From Vreelandella neptunia (GTDB lineage Bacteria > Pseudomonadota > Gammaproteobacteria > Pseudomonadales > Halomonadaceae): DNA of 64,000 nucleotides. The position numbers and the translations under genes were made by a program. Below are positions 44,295 to 54,827 of the stretch, one piece after another. Positions within the stretch are counted from its first letter, which is position 1, and each line of letters starts with the position of its first letter. Under the pieces are notes generated by a model, which was not told where the DNA came from, searched no databases, and saw nothing but the letters and a program-made list of their open reading frames with translations. The DNA lies in assembly GCF_000712975.1 (NCBI RefSeq), contig NZ_JHQL01000003.1:434001-498000 (forward strand), in the 5' to 3' direction.

Positions 44295-44338
44295 TGGCGT
44301 TCCTCGTGTCCCTTGCTAAGGAAGTTATCTTAACCAGC

Positions 44339-45163
44339 CTAGCAACGGGCGCTGATTTCTACCACGTTAATTGCATTATTCGATAAATTATCTAGCAGAT
44401 TTTTGCCCATTTTTAAAAAACGCTCGCCAAATACCCATTGTGGAGAGAGCACAGCGTCAGTATTGGTCTGCTCTTTTTGGCGTTGCCGCTGACGCCACTC
44501 AAGCGCTGTGCTGCTCCAATCTTCACTGTGCTCAAGCTGAAAGCCGTTTGCTTCCAATAAGCCCGTTAGTTCGGTCATCGTGAGCAAGTGTGAGTGCTCT
44601 GGTGATGCAGCCCAAGGCACGGGATAGCGTAGATTGGCAAGGTTTTCACCGCTGACCACTTCATGCATGACAAGCTGGCCGCCTGGGCGAATCACACGTC
44701 GGCTTTCGGCAATAACGCGGGCTGGGTCAGGCATATTCATCAGGCTATGCTGAAACAGCACTGCATCAAAAGTGTTCTCTGGAAAGGGTAACGCGCAAGC
44801 ATCCCCCGTCACCCAGCAAAGTGGTGCGTTGGCAGGAGAGGCTGATAAGTCCGTCAGCGCCTGGTTAAGGACGTTAAAGCGGTGGGTGATATCTAAACCG
44901 GTAAGTTGAAAACCTAGCGCTGCCCCTTGGCGCATTAATCCGCCCAATCCCGACCCTATATCAAGCACCTTTGTATGCTGCGAAGGATCAAGCAGGTTAA
45001 GCAGCTTTTTAGAAGCGGCAATGCCACCGATGTGTAGCTGGTCTAGCGGGGCAAGTTGGTGAAGCGTCGGACCATCAGGGTAGTGGGTGCGAATTTGGCG
45101 AACAATATCGTCATCGCGTAACCCTTGGTGGTAGTGCTCGGCTAGCTGCTGTTGAGTGGACAT
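44339..45163 (-). CDS. SAM-dependent methyltransferase (class I)
   Basis: A 274-residue cytoplasmic protein with the class I fold: motif I VLDIGSGLGGL near residues 68-78, motif II GLDIT, motif IV FDAVLFQHSLMNM, and motif V VIRPGGQLVMHEV. The pattern is that of the Methyltransferase_11/UbiE-like group used on small molecules. The N-terminal helix region (YHQGLRDDDIVRQIRTHYPDGPTL) is not recognised. The substrate cannot be inferred, and neighbours give no clue. The intergenic region upstream holds the repeat arrays. Confidence 0.8.
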   Translation of the reverse strand: MSTQQQLAEHYHQGLRDDDIVRQIRTHYPDGPTLHQLAPLDQLHIGGIAASKKLLNLLDPSQHTKVLDIGSGLGGLMRQGAALGFQLTGLDITHRFNVLNQALTDLSASPANAPLCWVTGDACALPFPENTFDAVLFQHSLMNMPDPARVIAESRRVIRPGGQLVMHEVVSGENLANLRYPVPWAASPEHSHLLTMTELTGLLEANGFQLEHSEDWSSTALEWRQRQRQKEQTNTDAVLSPQWVFGERFLKMGKNLLDNLSNNAINVVEISARC

Positions 45164-45274
45164 ATTGGTGTCTCAATACCTTACAAAAATTAACGCCGAC
45201 CATTAGCTGGTGGGCTGGTTTTTTGTTTAATAAGTGCTTGACGATGACTCCACCCCAGCCCTCCGAGCCGCCCT

Positions 45275-45435
45275 CGTCATTCCCGCAGGCTCTGCCACTT
45301 CGTCATTCCCGCAGGCCCTGCCACTTCGTCATTCCCGCAGGCCCTGCCACTTCGTTATTCCCGCAGGCCCTGCCACTTCGTCATTCCCGCAGGCTCTGCC
45401 ACTTCGTCATTCCCGCAGGCCCTTAGCGGGAATCC
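45275..45435. repeat. Tandem array of a 26-bp unit containing GTCATTCCCGC
   Basis: Five full 26-bp units (starts at 45275, 45301, 45327, 45353, 45379) and a partial sixth run head to tail with only a few base changes. The last unit runs into a hairpin, ATTCCCGC paired with GCGGGAAT near 45409-45433. There are no unique spacers, so this is not a CRISPR array. The core resembles dispersed REP-like palindromes of many proteobacteria. Confidence 0.9.
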
Positions 45436-45496
45436 ATGTTGACCTGGGGTTGCGGGCTGCTGCAGGTCAAGGTCAAGGTAGATTCCCGATAACCCC

Positions 45497-45605
45497 ACTC
45501 GGGAATGACAGTGCGGTGACTCGGGAATGACAGTGCGGTGATTTGGGAATGACAATGCGGTGACTCGGGAATGACAGTGCGGTGACTCGGGAATAACGTG
45601 CGATG
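45497..45605. repeat. Tandem array of a 22-bp unit containing CGGGAATGAC
   Basis: Four 22-bp units (starts 45497, 45519, 45541, 45563) and a partial fifth. The core CGGGAATGAC is the reverse complement of GTCATTCCCG from the 26-bp array, so the two arrays face each other and could fold onto one another in RNA or single-stranded DNA. Confidence 0.9.
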
Positions 45606-45704
45606 CACGCTTGAGGAGGCCGCTTTGCTATATGGGGCTAGGGAGTAATGCCAGTAGCCTTAGCTGACTGGCATTACGACCATGGGCCGGCGTTAATTAA
45701 AGGG

Positions 45705-47408
45705 TTATTTCTGATCTTCAAGCCCAAGCTCTTGGATAGAAATTTCGCGCATTTTAAATTTCTGAATTTTACCCGTCACCGTCATTGGGAACTCATCAAC
45801 AAATTTAAAGTAGCGGGGAATCTTGAAGTGCGTGATTTTGCCTTTGCAATACTCGCGCAGGTCTTCTCCTGTAACGTCTCCTGCGCTGCTGTTGAGCTTC
45901 ACCCAGGCAATTAACTCTTCTCCATACTTCTTGTCTGGCACGCCGGTGACCTGTACCTCTGAAATCGCTGGGTGGGCGTATAAAAACTCCTCGATCTCTT
46001 TGGGGTATACATTCTCACCGCCGCGGATCACCATATCTTTAATGCGGCCAACGATCTGGATATAGCCTTCCTCGTCCATAGTGGCAAGGTCGCCCGTGTG
46101 CATCCAGCCAGCTTCGTCAATGGCTTCAACCGTGGCTTTCTCATTGTTCCAATACTTGAGCATCACGCTGTAGCCACGGGTGCACAGCTCGCCAATTTCA
46201 CCACGGGGCAGAATGCCGCCATTACCGGGGTCGACAATCTTGCTCTCCAGGTGGGGCTGGGTGCGGCCAACGGTCGAAACGCGCTTTTCAATCGTGTCAT
46301 TCGCGCCGGTTTGGGTAGACACTGGGCTAGTTTCGGTCATGCCATAGGCGATCTGTACGCCCTTCATGTTCATCTTTTCGATGACCTGCCTCATGATTTC
46401 TGCAGGGCAGATAGAGCCCGCCATAATGCCGGTGCGCAGCGAGGAAAAATCAGTAGTGGCAAAGTCGGGGTGCTCTAGTTCGGCGATAAACATGGTGGGT
46501 ACGCCATACAGCGCGGTGGCTTTTTGCTCGTGTACTGCTTTTAGCACTTTACCGGGGTCAAAGCCTTCATCCGGGTAAATCATCGCTGCGCCATGGGTCA
46601 TGCAGCCCAGGTTACCCATCACCATGCCGAAGCAGTGGTAGAGTGGCACGGGGATGACCAAGCGGTCTTCGCTGGTAAAGCCCATGCTTTCGGCAACAAA
46701 GAAGCCATTGTTAAGAATGTTGTGGTGGGAGAGCGTCGCGCCTTTTGGAAAGCCCGTGGTGCCCGAGGTGTACTGAATATTGATCGGGTCATCAAACTGC
46801 AGCGTGGCCTGTAGGTCATCAACATCTGTCTGGCTGACTTTGTTGGCTTCCTGAATAAAATCTTCCCAGCGCCACATGCCACGATGCTTGTCACTGCTCA
46901 GGTTGATGATGCACTCAAGCTTGGGCAGCTTTTGTGCTTTTAGCTGGCCTTCTGCGCTGCTGTTTAGCTCAGGTGCAAGCTCAAACAGCATGGCGGTGTA
47001 ATCAGAGCTTTTGAATTGATTAGCAGTAATCAGAAAACGCGCCCCAGATTGATTGAGCGCGTAGTCCAGCTCATGGGTGCGGTAAGAAGGGTTAATATTC
47101 ACCAAAATGGCGCCAATCTTGGCGGTGGCAAACTGGGTCAGGGTCCACTCGCTGCAGTTGGGTGCCCAGATAGCAACTCGGTCGCCTTTTTGCACGCCAA
47201 TAGCCAGCAACGCGCGGGCGCAGCGGTTCACTTCTTCCTGAAGTTGGCGGTAGCTCCAGTGGATGTTCTGATGAAGAGCGATCAGCGCGTCGTTATCAGG
47301 ATATTGTGCGGCGATTTGGTCAAATTTATCGCCAATGGTCATGCCTAGCAGCGGTTTGTCTGCAGTGCTGCTGGTATAGCTGGGTAGGGTGTGTGCAGGT
47401 GATGCCAT
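45705..47408 (-). CDS. AMP-forming acyl-CoA synthetase
   Basis: Activates a carboxylic acid to its CoA thioester using ATP. The 567-residue protein has the AMP-binding P-loop [50 protein letters not shown], and the catalytic Lys in [14 protein letters not shown] near the C-terminus. It is the last gene of the leucine-degradation cluster, 58 bases after liuE. Similar synthetases occur in liu loci; the substrate may be isovalerate, acetoacetate or a medium-chain acid, which sequence alone does not settle. Confidence 0.88.
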   Translation of the reverse strand: MASPAHTLPSYTSSTADKPLLGMTIGDKFDQIAAQYPDNDALIALHQNIHWSYRQLQEEVNRCARALLAIGVQKGDRVAIWAPNCSEWTLTQFATAKIGAILVNINPSYRTHELDYALNQSGARFLITANQFKSSDYTAMLFELAPELNSSAEGQLKAQKLPKLECIINLSSDKHRGMWRWEDFIQEANKVSQTDVDDLQATLQFDDPINIQYTSGTTGFPKGATLSHHNILNNGFFVAESMGFTSEDRLVIPVPLYHCFGMVMGNLGCMTHGAAMIYPDEGFDPGKVLKAVHEQKATALYGVPTMFIAELEHPDFATTDFSSLRTGIMAGSICPAEIMRQVIEKMNMKGVQIAYGMTETSPVSTQTGANDTIEKRVSTVGRTQPHLESKIVDPGNGGILPRGEIGELCTRGYSVMLKYWNNEKATVEAIDEAGWMHTGDLATMDEEGYIQIVGRIKDMVIRGGENVYPKEIEEFLYAHPAISEVQVTGVPDKKYGEELIAWVKLNSSAGDVTGEDLREYCKGKITHFKIPRYFKFVDEFPMTVTGKIQKFKMREISIQELGLEDQK

Positions 47409-47466
47409 GAGTATCTCTCCGAAGTCTTTTTTTTGTCTAAACGGGAAAGCAGGTGGCGTCTAATTA

Positions 47467-48375
47467 TTATTGTGTGCCAGTGCCTTTGGCCAACGCGACT
47501 TTAGAACTGGGCTTGCGGCCAAGCTGTTGAGTGATCCAGACGCCGGTATCAATCACTGCCTGGAGGTCGATGCCGGTGTTAATGCCCAGCCCCTCAAGAA
47601 GATAAAGTACGTCTTCAGTGGCCACATTGCCGGAGGCACCTTTGGCATAGGGGCAGCCACCAAGCCCTGCTGTCGCTGCGTCAATCACGCCCACGCCTTC
47701 TTCCATTACGGCATACAGGTTAGCTAGCGCCATGCCGTAAGTATCGTGGAAATGGGCGGCCAAATACTCGATGGGTACCTGCTGGCGGGTAGCTTCAATC
47801 ATCCGCTTAGCGGCTAGCGGCGTGCCTACACCGATGGTGTCACCCAGGGAGATTTCATAGCAGCCCATCTCATACAGTGCGTTGGCTACCTCGGCGACTT
47901 TTTGCGGCGAAATGTCCCCTTCATAGGGGCAGCCCAGGACGCAGGACACATAACCCCGCACCCGCACGCCTGCTTCATTGGCTCGCGCAAGCACTGGTTC
48001 AAAGCGCGTCAGCGACTCCGCAATCGAGCAGTTGATATTTTTCTGAGAGAACGCTTCAGAGGCGGCGCCAAATACCGCCACTTCTTCAACGCCAGCTGCC
48101 AATGCGCCTTCTAGCCCCTTCAGGTTAGGGGTTAACGCTGAGTAAACCACGCCGGGTTTGCGAGCAATACCGCGCATTACCTCACTGGCATCGCCCATTT
48201 GCGGTACCCATTTAGGCGAGACAAAGCTGGCGGCCTCAATATGGGTGAGGCCAGCATTAGCCAGCCGTTCGATCAGTTCTATCTTAGTGGCGGTGGGCAC
48301 CAGGGTGCCCGGTTCGTTTTGCAGGCCATCGCGGGGGGCCATTTCAAACAGTTTAATAGACGTAGGCAGTGCCAT
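47467..48375 (-). CDS. liuE: Hydroxymethylglutaryl-CoA lyase
   Basis: Cleaves HMG-CoA to acetoacetate and acetyl-CoA, the last step of leucine breakdown. The 302-residue TIM-barrel protein begins [16 protein letters not shown] (metal-binding and catalytic Arg-Asp), has [15 protein letters not shown] (metal His) and the active-site Cys loop [19 protein letters not shown]. Length matches the bacterial family. It lies 10 bases after liuD in a six-gene liu cluster. The equivalent name is mvaB. Confidence 0.93.
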   Translation of the reverse strand: MALPTSIKLFEMAPRDGLQNEPGTLVPTATKIELIERLANAGLTHIEAASFVSPKWVPQMGDASEVMRGIARKPGVVYSALTPNLKGLEGALAAGVEEVAVFGAASEAFSQKNINCSIAESLTRFEPVLARANEAGVRVRGYVSCVLGCPYEGDISPQKVAEVANALYEMGCYEISLGDTIGVGTPLAAKRMIEATRQQVPIEYLAAHFHDTYGMALANLYAVMEEGVGVIDAATAGLGGCPYAKGASGNVATEDVLYLLEGLGINTGIDLQAVIDTGVWITQQLGRKPSSKVALAKGTGTQ

Positions 48376-48385
48376 CGGTTAGCTC

Positions 48386-50425
48386 CTATTCGCTGGGGGC
48401 AAAGTCGAGTAGCACGTCACCTTGACTCACGGTATCACCCGACTGGAAGTGGAACGTCTCCACGCTACCATCGGTAGGCGCAGTCATCGTGTGCTCCATC
48501 TTCATCGCTTCCATCACCATCAATGGCATGCCTTTCTCGACCGCCGCGCCAGGTTCTACCAGCAGCGCGACAACGGTGCCATTCATGGGGGCGGTGAGCG
48601 TCGATTCGGCTTCATGGTGACCGTGGTCAATGGCATCAATACGCCGCCAGAAGAGGCGTGTTTCGCCACTGGGTTCAGCCATCACTACAATATGGCCATC
48701 GCGTCGTGCCTGTAGACGGCGGCGGTGGCCGTTTAGCGTGACGGCTACCGCATCGCCAGTCAGCGATTGTAGGCTAGCGGTCAGCGTTTGATCACCGATG
48801 GTCAGATTCCAAAGCGATTCGCCGCTTTCACGCTTACCTTCAACAACCACCACCGCTTCGTCGCTGTCGGCTGCCTGGGCACTTGCCGGGTCACACAGTG
48901 CAATACGAATGGTATGGGGGGCATTTAGGCGGAAGCCGTCGTGACGATCCCAGGGGGAGTCGCTTTCGCATTCCTGGGCTAGTTGGTTCAGGCCGATAAG
49001 TGCGGCGCTGGCATAAGCTTCGGTAGAGTAGCTGCGCGGGGCAAATAGCGTAGCTTCATTGCGTTCAATAAAACGCGTGTCAAGCTCAACGTTTTTAAAG
49101 CCAGGGTGATTTGCCAAGCGCTGCAGGAAGGCGCGGTTGGTCACCACGCCCTGCACATCCAGTGCCGCCAAAGCGCGGTTGAGGGTAGCGAGTGCCGCAT
49201 CTCGGTCAGCGCCGTGAACAATCAGTTTGGCCAGCATGGGGTCGTAGTGCATAGAAACCACATCACCGCTTTCCACACCGCTATCTAACCGCACCCGATC
49301 GCTATCTAAGTCAGCACCTTCTAAATCTAGGGCGAAGCGAGTTAATAAGCCGGTAGCCGGCAGGAAGTCTTGCTCTGGGTCTTCGGCATACAGGCGTGCT
49401 TCAAAGCTATGGCCGGTGATGGTCAGCTCGCCTTGGGTGCAGGGGAGCGGTTCGCCCATGGCAACGCGCAGCTGCCACTCGACTAAATCTTGGCCGGTAA
49501 TCATCTCGGTAACAGGATGCTCAACCTGCAGGCGAGTGTTCATCTCCATAAAGTAGAACGAGCCGTCGGCGTCGAGCAGGAATTCCACGGTACCTGCACC
49601 CACATAGCCAATTTCTTTTGCGGCGCGAACGGCGGCGTCACCCATTGCACTGCGCAGTTCAGGCGTCATGCCGGGGGCTGGCGCTTCTTCAATCACCTTT
49701 TGATGGCGGCGTTGAACGCTGCAATCCCGTTCGAACAGATAGACGCCATTGCCATAGCGGTCGCAGAATACCTGTACTTCGACGTGGCGGGGCTGCACCA
49801 GGTACTTCTCAATCAACATGCGGTCGTCGCCGAAAGCGGCTTTGGATTCGCGCCGACAGCCATCAAGCGCTGCTTGAAAGCCTTCACCGCTTTCAACCAC
49901 GCGCATGCCTTTACCACCGCCACCAGCGCTGGCTTTCAGCATCACTGGGTAACCGATTTTGTCGGCTTCGCTGCGCAGCAGAGCGTCATCTTGGTCATCG
50001 CCATGGTAGCCAGGTACCAGCGGCACGCCTGCATTGGCCATACGCGCTTTTGCAGCAGATTTGTCGCCCATGGCGGCAATCGCCGACGCAGGGGGGCCAA
50101 CAAAGATAATGCCTGCCTGCTCAAGCGCTTTAACGAACCCACCATTTTCTGAAAGAAAGCCGTAGCCGGGGTGAATAGCGCCGGTACCGGTGCGCTTGGC
50201 CGCGTCGATAACCGCGTCAACATTAAGGTAGCTTTCGCGAGCGGCGGCGGGGCCTAAGCGAACGGCTTCATCGGCTTCACGAACATGGCGGGCGGTGGCA
50301 TCGGCGTCTGAATAAACGGCAACGGTTTTTAGCCCCATACGGCGGGCGGTGCGCATCACGCGGCAGGCAATTTCACCGCGGTTGGCCACTAGCAACGTAT
50401 CGAATTTAGTAAGGTCAAGCGTCAT
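48386..50425 (-). CDS. liuD: 3-methylcrotonyl-CoA carboxylase, biotin-carrying alpha subunit
   Basis: Carboxylates biotin and carries it for the carboxylation of 3-methylcrotonyl-CoA in leucine degradation. The 679-residue protein has a biotin carboxylase half (FDTLLVANRGEIACRVMRTA, HPGYGFLSENGGF, ASAGGGGKGMRVV, EMNTRLQVEHPVTEMITGQDL) and a C-terminal biotinyl domain with the acceptor Lys in VMEAMKMEHTM. The start overlaps liuC by four bases. Geranyl-CoA carboxylase is a close relative, but the surrounding liuA, liuB, liuC and liuE genes favour the leucine pathway. Confidence 0.93.
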   Translation of the reverse strand: MTLDLTKFDTLLVANRGEIACRVMRTARRMGLKTVAVYSDADATARHVREADEAVRLGPAAARESYLNVDAVIDAAKRTGTGAIHPGYGFLSENGGFVKALEQAGIIFVGPPASAIAAMGDKSAAKARMANAGVPLVPGYHGDDQDDALLRSEADKIGYPVMLKASAGGGGKGMRVVESGEGFQAALDGCRRESKAAFGDDRMLIEKYLVQPRHVEVQVFCDRYGNGVYLFERDCSVQRRHQKVIEEAPAPGMTPELRSAMGDAAVRAAKEIGYVGAGTVEFLLDADGSFYFMEMNTRLQVEHPVTEMITGQDLVEWQLRVAMGEPLPCTQGELTITGHSFEARLYAEDPEQDFLPATGLLTRFALDLEGADLDSDRVRLDSGVESGDVVSMHYDPMLAKLIVHGADRDAALATLNRALAALDVQGVVTNRAFLQRLANHPGFKNVELDTRFIERNEATLFAPRSYSTEAYASAALIGLNQLAQECESDSPWDRHDGFRLNAPHTIRIALCDPASAQAADSDEAVVVVEGKRESGESLWNLTIGDQTLTASLQSLTGDAVAVTLNGHRRRLQARRDGHIVVMAEPSGETRLFWRRIDAIDHGHHEAESTLTAPMNGTVVALLVEPGAAVEKGMPLMVMEAMKMEHTMTAPTDGSVETFHFQSGDTVSQGDVLLDFAPSE

Positions 50426-51255
50426 GAGCGTGGCTCCGCAGCAGTATTGTTTTCTTGAAGGCCTGACGGTTGTGTCCAGGAAGGGCGGCGCTTTTCAAAA
50501 AAGCTAGCTAAGCCCTCTTGACCCTCTTGGCTCACTCGCAGTTTGGCGATCACTTGGCAGGTGTGCTCTCGAGTGGTATCGCTGTCGGGTGCTTGGGCCA
50601 CGTTTGCCAACAACGCTTTGGTCGCCCGCTGAGCTTGGGGAGAGCCTCCCAGAAGGGTATCGAGCATGGCATCTACGGCGCTATCCAAGGCATCGTGTTC
50701 AACCACGTGATGTGCCAAGCCTAGCGCCAGCGCCGTGGGCGCATCCATCACTTCAGCGGTGAGTGCGTAGCGGCGCATTTGGCGTTCGCCAAGGGCGCGC
50801 TGCACATAGGGGCTAATCACCGCAGGCGATAGGCCAATTTTTACTTCCGACAGGCAGAACTTAGCTTTATCTGAGGCAACCACCACATCGCAACAGGCAG
50901 CGAGGCCCACTGCACCGCCAAAGGCTGCCCCCTGCACACGGCAAACCGTGGGGCAAGGCAGGGTATCTAGCCCATGCATCAGCGCTGAGAGTTTGCGTGA
51001 GTCCGCTAGATTGTTTTCCAGGTCGTAATCGACCATGCGCTTCATCCAGTTAAGGTCAGCGCCCGCAGAGAAGCTTTTACCTTCAGAGCCAAGCACCACC
51101 ACCCGAACGTCACCGGCGTTGGCTAGCGCATGCAATTCGTCTAGATGCGCATTTAATTCAGCGATTAAGCTGTCGTCAAAGGCGTTATGCACCTCTGGGC
51201 GGTTTAAGGTCAGGCGTGCCACGCCCTTTTCGATCAGTAGTGTTGAGTAAGCCAT
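50422..51255 (-). CDS. liuC: Methylglutaconyl-CoA hydratase
   Basis: Crotonase-fold enzyme that hydrates 3-methylglutaconyl-CoA to HMG-CoA. The 277-residue protein has LTLNRPEVHNAFDDSLIAEL, the oxyanion-hole segment GKSFSAGADLNWM, and AAFGGAVGLAACCDVVVAS with EVKIGLSPAVISPYV. Specific function is inferred from its place between the two carboxylase subunits of the liu operon; the fold alone would allow other enoyl-CoA hydratases. It begins 11 bases after the liuB stop. Confidence 0.9.
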   Translation of the reverse strand: MAYSTLLIEKGVARLTLNRPEVHNAFDDSLIAELNAHLDELHALANAGDVRVVVLGSEGKSFSAGADLNWMKRMVDYDLENNLADSRKLSALMHGLDTLPCPTVCRVQGAAFGGAVGLAACCDVVVASDKAKFCLSEVKIGLSPAVISPYVQRALGERQMRRYALTAEVMDAPTALALGLAHHVVEHDALDSAVDAMLDTLLGGSPQAQRATKALLANVAQAPDSDTTREHTCQVIAKLRVSQEGQEGLASFFEKRRPSWTQPSGLQENNTAAEPRS

Positions 51256-51266
51256 CGTGTTTGCCC

Positions 51267-52874
51267 TTACATCCGGAACACGCCGAAGCGTGTCTCTTCT
51301 ACTTCAGCATTCATGGCGGCGGCTAGCGAAAGCCCTAGTACATCCCGGGTCTGAAGTGGGTCAATCACGCCATCGTCCCATAAGCGGGCACTGGCATAGT
51401 AAGGGTGGCCCTGGTGCTCATACTGATCGCGGGTAGGCTGTTTGAAGGCTTCTTCTTCCTCTTTAGTCCACTCGCGGCCATCGCGCTCGTACTGCTCACG
51501 TTTGACCTGGGAAAGCACGCCTGCTGCCTGCTCGCCACCCATGACCGAAATGCGCGCATTGGGCCACATAAACAGCAGATTAGGGTCGTAGGCGCGGCCA
51601 CACATACCGTAGTTGCCCGCGCCGAAGCTGCCGCCAATCAAAACGGTGAACTTAGGCACTTTGGCACATGCCACGGCGGTGACTAACTTCGCGCCGTGCT
51701 TAGCGATGCCTTCATGCTCGTACTTCGAGCCAACCATGAAGCCAGTAATGTTTTGCAGGAATACCAGCGGAATTTTGCGCTGGGCACATAGCTCAATAAA
51801 GTGCGCACCTTTAACCGCACTCTCTGAGAACAGCACGCCATTGTTCGCGACGATGCCAACTGGGTAGCCGTGGATATGCGCAAAACCGGTGACTAGCGTG
51901 TCGCCGTAGTAGCGTTTGAACTCGTCAAAATCAGAGCTATCGACAATCCGCCCGATCACTTCGCGAACGTCGTAAGGCTTTTTAAGGTCAGTGCCGACAA
52001 TGCCGTACAATTCGCTAGGATCGAGTTTGGGTGGCTTGGGCGCTTGCATGGCTAATTTGCCGCGCTTTTGCCAGTTCAGGCGCGACACACAGGCGCGTGC
52101 CAGCTGCAGGGCGTGAGCGTCGTTTTCAGCGTAGTGGTCGGCCACGCCGCTCACTTTAGCGTGAACATCCGCACCGCCAAGGTCTTCTGCACTGATGTTT
52201 TCGCCGGTGGCCGCTTTTACTAACGGCGGGCCGCCCAGGAAAATCGTGCCCTGTTCTTTAACGATGATGGATTCATCCGCCATGGCGGGTACATAAGCAC
52301 CGCCAGCCGTGCAGGAACCCATCACCACGGCTATTTGAGGGATGCCTTCTGCCGACATGGTGGCTTGGTTATAGAAAATGCGCCCGAAGTGGTCGCGATC
52401 GGGGAATACTTCATCCTGGCGGGGCAAGAAAGCGCCGCCAGAATCCACTAAATAGATACACGGTAAACGGTGTTTGCGGGCGATTTCTTGGGCACGCAGG
52501 TGCTTTTTCACCGTGAGCGGAAAATACGTACCGCCTTTTACCGTGGCATCGTTTGCCACAATCACGCACTCAACGCCAGATACTCGGCCAATGCCCGTTA
52601 CCACGCCTGCTGCAGGTACGTCACTATCGTAAACGTGATGGGCTGCCAAGGCGGAAAACTCTAAAAACGGCGAGCCTTCGTCAATTAAGTGATCGATACG
52701 GTCACGCACAAATAGCTTGCCGCGGCTTTCGTGACGCTCACGCGCCTTTGAACCGCCGCCCTGAGCGACGGCAGCGGTTAATTCTCGGAGCTTGGAAACT
52801 TCCCCTAGCATGGAGGCGGCGTTGGTTTGAAAGACGTCGCTGCGGGGATTGATCTGTGTAGAGAGTGTGCTCAT
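51267..52874 (-). CDS. liuB: 3-methylcrotonyl-CoA carboxylase beta subunit
   Basis: Carboxyltransferase that moves CO2 from biotin on LiuD to 3-methylcrotonyl-CoA. From ATG 52874 it has 535 residues, exactly the family norm; an open frame from 52916 adds 14 non-homologous residues overlapping liuA. Motifs include [59 protein letters not shown] and [23 protein letters not shown] lies seven bases before the start. Part of the liuABCDE operon. Confidence 0.94.
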   Translation of the reverse strand: MSTLSTQINPRSDVFQTNAASMLGEVSKLRELTAAVAQGGGSKARERHESRGKLFVRDRIDHLIDEGSPFLEFSALAAHHVYDSDVPAAGVVTGIGRVSGVECVIVANDATVKGGTYFPLTVKKHLRAQEIARKHRLPCIYLVDSGGAFLPRQDEVFPDRDHFGRIFYNQATMSAEGIPQIAVVMGSCTAGGAYVPAMADESIIVKEQGTIFLGGPPLVKAATGENISAEDLGGADVHAKVSGVADHYAENDAHALQLARACVSRLNWQKRGKLAMQAPKPPKLDPSELYGIVGTDLKKPYDVREVIGRIVDSSDFDEFKRYYGDTLVTGFAHIHGYPVGIVANNGVLFSESAVKGAHFIELCAQRKIPLVFLQNITGFMVGSKYEHEGIAKHGAKLVTAVACAKVPKFTVLIGGSFGAGNYGMCGRAYDPNLLFMWPNARISVMGGEQAAGVLSQVKREQYERDGREWTKEEEEAFKQPTRDQYEHQGHPYYASARLWDDGVIDPLQTRDVLGLSLAAAMNAEVEETRFGVFRM

Positions 52875-52884
52875 GGCGCGGCCC

Positions 52885-54054
52885 TTACTTTGTTTCGGTG
52901 AAGAGTTCGCGGCCAATCAGCATCCGGCGAATTTCGCTGGTGCCCGCGCCAATTTCATACAGTTTGGCATCGCGCAGAAGGCGACCGGTGGGGTACTCGT
53001 TGATATAGCCGTTGCCGCCCAGTAGCTGAATGGCATCTAGGGCAACTTGGGTGGCTTTCTCTGCGCAGTAAAGAATCACGCCAGCCGCGTCTTTACGCGA
53101 GGTCTGGCCGCGGTCGCAGGCACCGGCAACGGCGTACAGGTAAGCGCGACAAGCGTTCAGCGTGGTGTACATATCTGCCACCTTGCCTTGCACTAGCTGG
53201 AACTCACCAATCGACTGGTTGAACTGCTTACGCTCATGAATGTAGGGCAGCACAACGTCCATGGCGGCCTGCATAATGCCAATAGGACCAGCCGCCAGTA
53301 CGGCGCGCTCGTAATCCAACCCGCTCATGAGAACGCGAACCCCTTTACCAACCTCGCCAAGCACGTTTTCGGCAGGGACTTTGCAGTCCTGGAAGACCAG
53401 TTCGCAGGTGTTGGAGCCGCGCATGCCTAGTTTGTCGAGCTTTTGGGCAGTAGAGAAGCCAGGCATGCCTTTTTCGATAATAAAGGCGGTGATGCCTTTA
53501 GAGCCTGCGTCGGGGTCGGTTTTGGCGTACACCACCAGGACATCGGCGTCGGGGCCATTAGTGATCCACATCTTGTTGCCGTTAAGGATGTAATGATCAC
53601 CATCTAGCTTGGCACGCAGCTGCATGGAAACAACGTCAGAGCCAGCGCCGGGCTCTGACATTGCTAATGCACCTACGTGGTCGCCGCTAATCAGCTTGGG
53701 CAGGTATTTCTCTTTTTGTGCGGCGGTGGCGTTAATCTTTAACTGGTTAACGCACAGGTTTGAGTGCGCGCCATAGGAAAGCGCGACCGAGGCGCTTGCC
53801 CGGGAAATTTCTTCCATGGCAATACAGTGAGCTAAGTAGCCCATGCCGCTACCGCCATCTTCTTCAGAAACGGTAATTCCTAACAGACCCATGTCGCCAA
53901 ACTTCTTCCATAGATCGTTAGGAAATTCGTTGGTGCGGTCGATTTCAGCGGCGCGGGGAGCAATTTCGCTAGCGGCAAAGGCGTTGACCTGCTCGCGCAG
54001 CATGTTCAGTTCGTCGTCGAGGCCGAAATTGAGTTCTGAATAGTGTGAAAACAT
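52885..54054 (-). CDS. liuA: Isovaleryl-CoA dehydrogenase
   Basis: FAD-dependent acyl-CoA dehydrogenase that oxidises isovaleryl-CoA to 3-methylcrotonyl-CoA. ATG 54054 follows AAGGTGA by six bases and gives 389 residues; a TTG two codons earlier is possible. Motifs include [56 protein letters not shown], and [13 protein letters not shown] with RMLIGRELF at the end. The isovaleryl specificity is inferred from close resemblance to IVD enzymes and from the liu context. Seven bases separate the liuR stop from the start. Confidence 0.93.
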   Translation of the reverse strand: MFSHYSELNFGLDDELNMLREQVNAFAASEIAPRAAEIDRTNEFPNDLWKKFGDMGLLGITVSEEDGGSGMGYLAHCIAMEEISRASASVALSYGAHSNLCVNQLKINATAAQKEKYLPKLISGDHVGALAMSEPGAGSDVVSMQLRAKLDGDHYILNGNKMWITNGPDADVLVVYAKTDPDAGSKGITAFIIEKGMPGFSTAQKLDKLGMRGSNTCELVFQDCKVPAENVLGEVGKGVRVLMSGLDYERAVLAAGPIGIMQAAMDVVLPYIHERKQFNQSIGEFQLVQGKVADMYTTLNACRAYLYAVAGACDRGQTSRKDAAGVILYCAEKATQVALDAIQLLGGNGYINEYPTGRLLRDAKLYEIGAGTSEIRRMLIGRELFTETK

Positions 54055-54060
54055 GGTCAA

Positions 54061-54468
54061 TCACCTTGTCATTGTTAAAGGAGGTTTTTCATTGAGTTCT
54101 TCAAGCGCTTGGCGGCAACGAATTTCGGCGCTCTCAAGCTCGAGCTGAACCATTGTGATGTCTTTCATTTGCTGTTCTAAAGCGGCGCGTCGCTCACCAA
54201 TTTTGCTGAGCATCAGATGTAGCTGTTTTTCACTACCGCTGCGGGTTTCGTCCCATAGCTCAAATAGCTCGCGAATTTCTGCTAAGGAAAACCCCAGCCG
54301 CTTACCACGAAGCGTTAATTTCAAGCGCACGCGATCTTTGCTGCTGTAAACACGCGTTTGACCACGGCGGGTAGGATGAAGTAGCTCCTGGTCTTCATAA
54401 AACCGAATGCTTCGAGTAGTAACGTCGAACTCACTGGCCAGTTCACTAATCGTGTAGGTTTTGCTCAT
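54061..54468 (-). CDS. liuR: MerR-family regulator LiuR
   Basis: DNA-binding regulator expected to control leucine and related degradation genes. The 135-residue protein has the MerR helix-turn-helix (YTISELASEFDVTTRSIRFYEDQELL, then TRVYSSKDRVRLKLTLRGKRLGFSLAEIRELF) and a C-terminal coiled-coil region (IGERRAALEQQMKDITMVQLELESAE). It is the first gene of liuRABCDE, and a perfect 16-bp palindrome lies 62 bases upstream. LiuR regulators of this family are known from proteobacteria to recognise such sites. Confidence 0.9.
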   Translation of the reverse strand: MSKTYTISELASEFDVTTRSIRFYEDQELLHPTRRGQTRVYSSKDRVRLKLTLRGKRLGFSLAEIRELFELWDETRSGSEKQLHLMLSKIGERRAALEQQMKDITMVQLELESAEIRCRQALEELNEKPPLTMTR

Positions 54469-54530
54469 GATCGTTGTTCTCGTCGATAGGGGATGTCCCT
54501 ATGGAACACTGACCATGAGGCTAAAACAAG

Positions 54531-54546
54531 TTTACGTTAACGTAAA
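54531..54546. promoter_or_regulatory. LiuR-type operator 1 (liu operon)
   Basis: TTTACGTTAACGTAAA is a perfect 16-bp palindrome, 62 bases upstream of the liuR start. It fits TTNACGTNNACGTNAA, shared with the site before the valine-branch genes. Confidence 0.75.
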
Positions 54547-54697
54547 GCAGTAGTTGTGCATTTGTGATTTCCAATATTTTTTAATAACTATTTGAAAAAT
54601 AATAATTTATATTGCAAAAATGAAGAAACGTTAAAGAAGCGTAGACCAAAGTTGTAATTGTAATACCCCTCAAGTGATTGCTAGTTTGCACCTACAC

Positions 54698-54713
54698 CTT
54701 ACGTTCAGGTAAG
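54698..54713. promoter_or_regulatory. Degenerate LiuR-type operator 2 (LIV transporter)
   Basis: CTTACGTTCAGGTAAG matches TTNACGTNNACGTNAA at all but three defined positions and is itself an inverted repeat. It lies 114 bases before the transporter ATPase start. Weaker than the other two sites but in the right place. Confidence 0.5.
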
Positions 54714-54827
54714 GGTGTGTTGCCGGCTAACGAGTTTCACAAGGTGAAGCGGTTGGTGAAACGTCAGCACCAAACACCCGGATGCAAGAACACCCGAACA
54801 CAAGAACAAAAAGAGGCTTACCACTCC

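Larger units (their letters stand above)
45164..45704. other. Intergenic region filled by short repeats
   Basis: This 541-bp gap separates two minus-strand genes. Its centre is taken up by the two tandem arrays described separately. The remainder, 45164-45274 and 45606-45704, shows no gene. Open frames crossing the arrays on both strands encode only repeated peptides and are artefacts. Confidence 0.7.
54469..54827. other. Divergent control region between liuR and the LIV transporter
   Basis: This 359-bp region lies between the divergent liu operon and the transporter genes. It holds a perfect palindrome at 54531-54546 and a related imperfect one at 54698-54713, separated by an AT-rich stretch (54560-54640). 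No gene is supported; an open frame extends the transporter ATPase upstream to 54678 but without family similarity. Confidence 0.7.

Noticed and set aside
45275..45435. CRISPR array
   Set aside because: The units are contiguous with no unique spacers, the repeats differ slightly among themselves, and no cas gene is nearby.
45223..45608. Protein-coding frames across the short repeat arrays on both strands
   Set aside because: They encode only repeated peptides set by the tandem units, have no ribosome binding site, and end inside the arrays.
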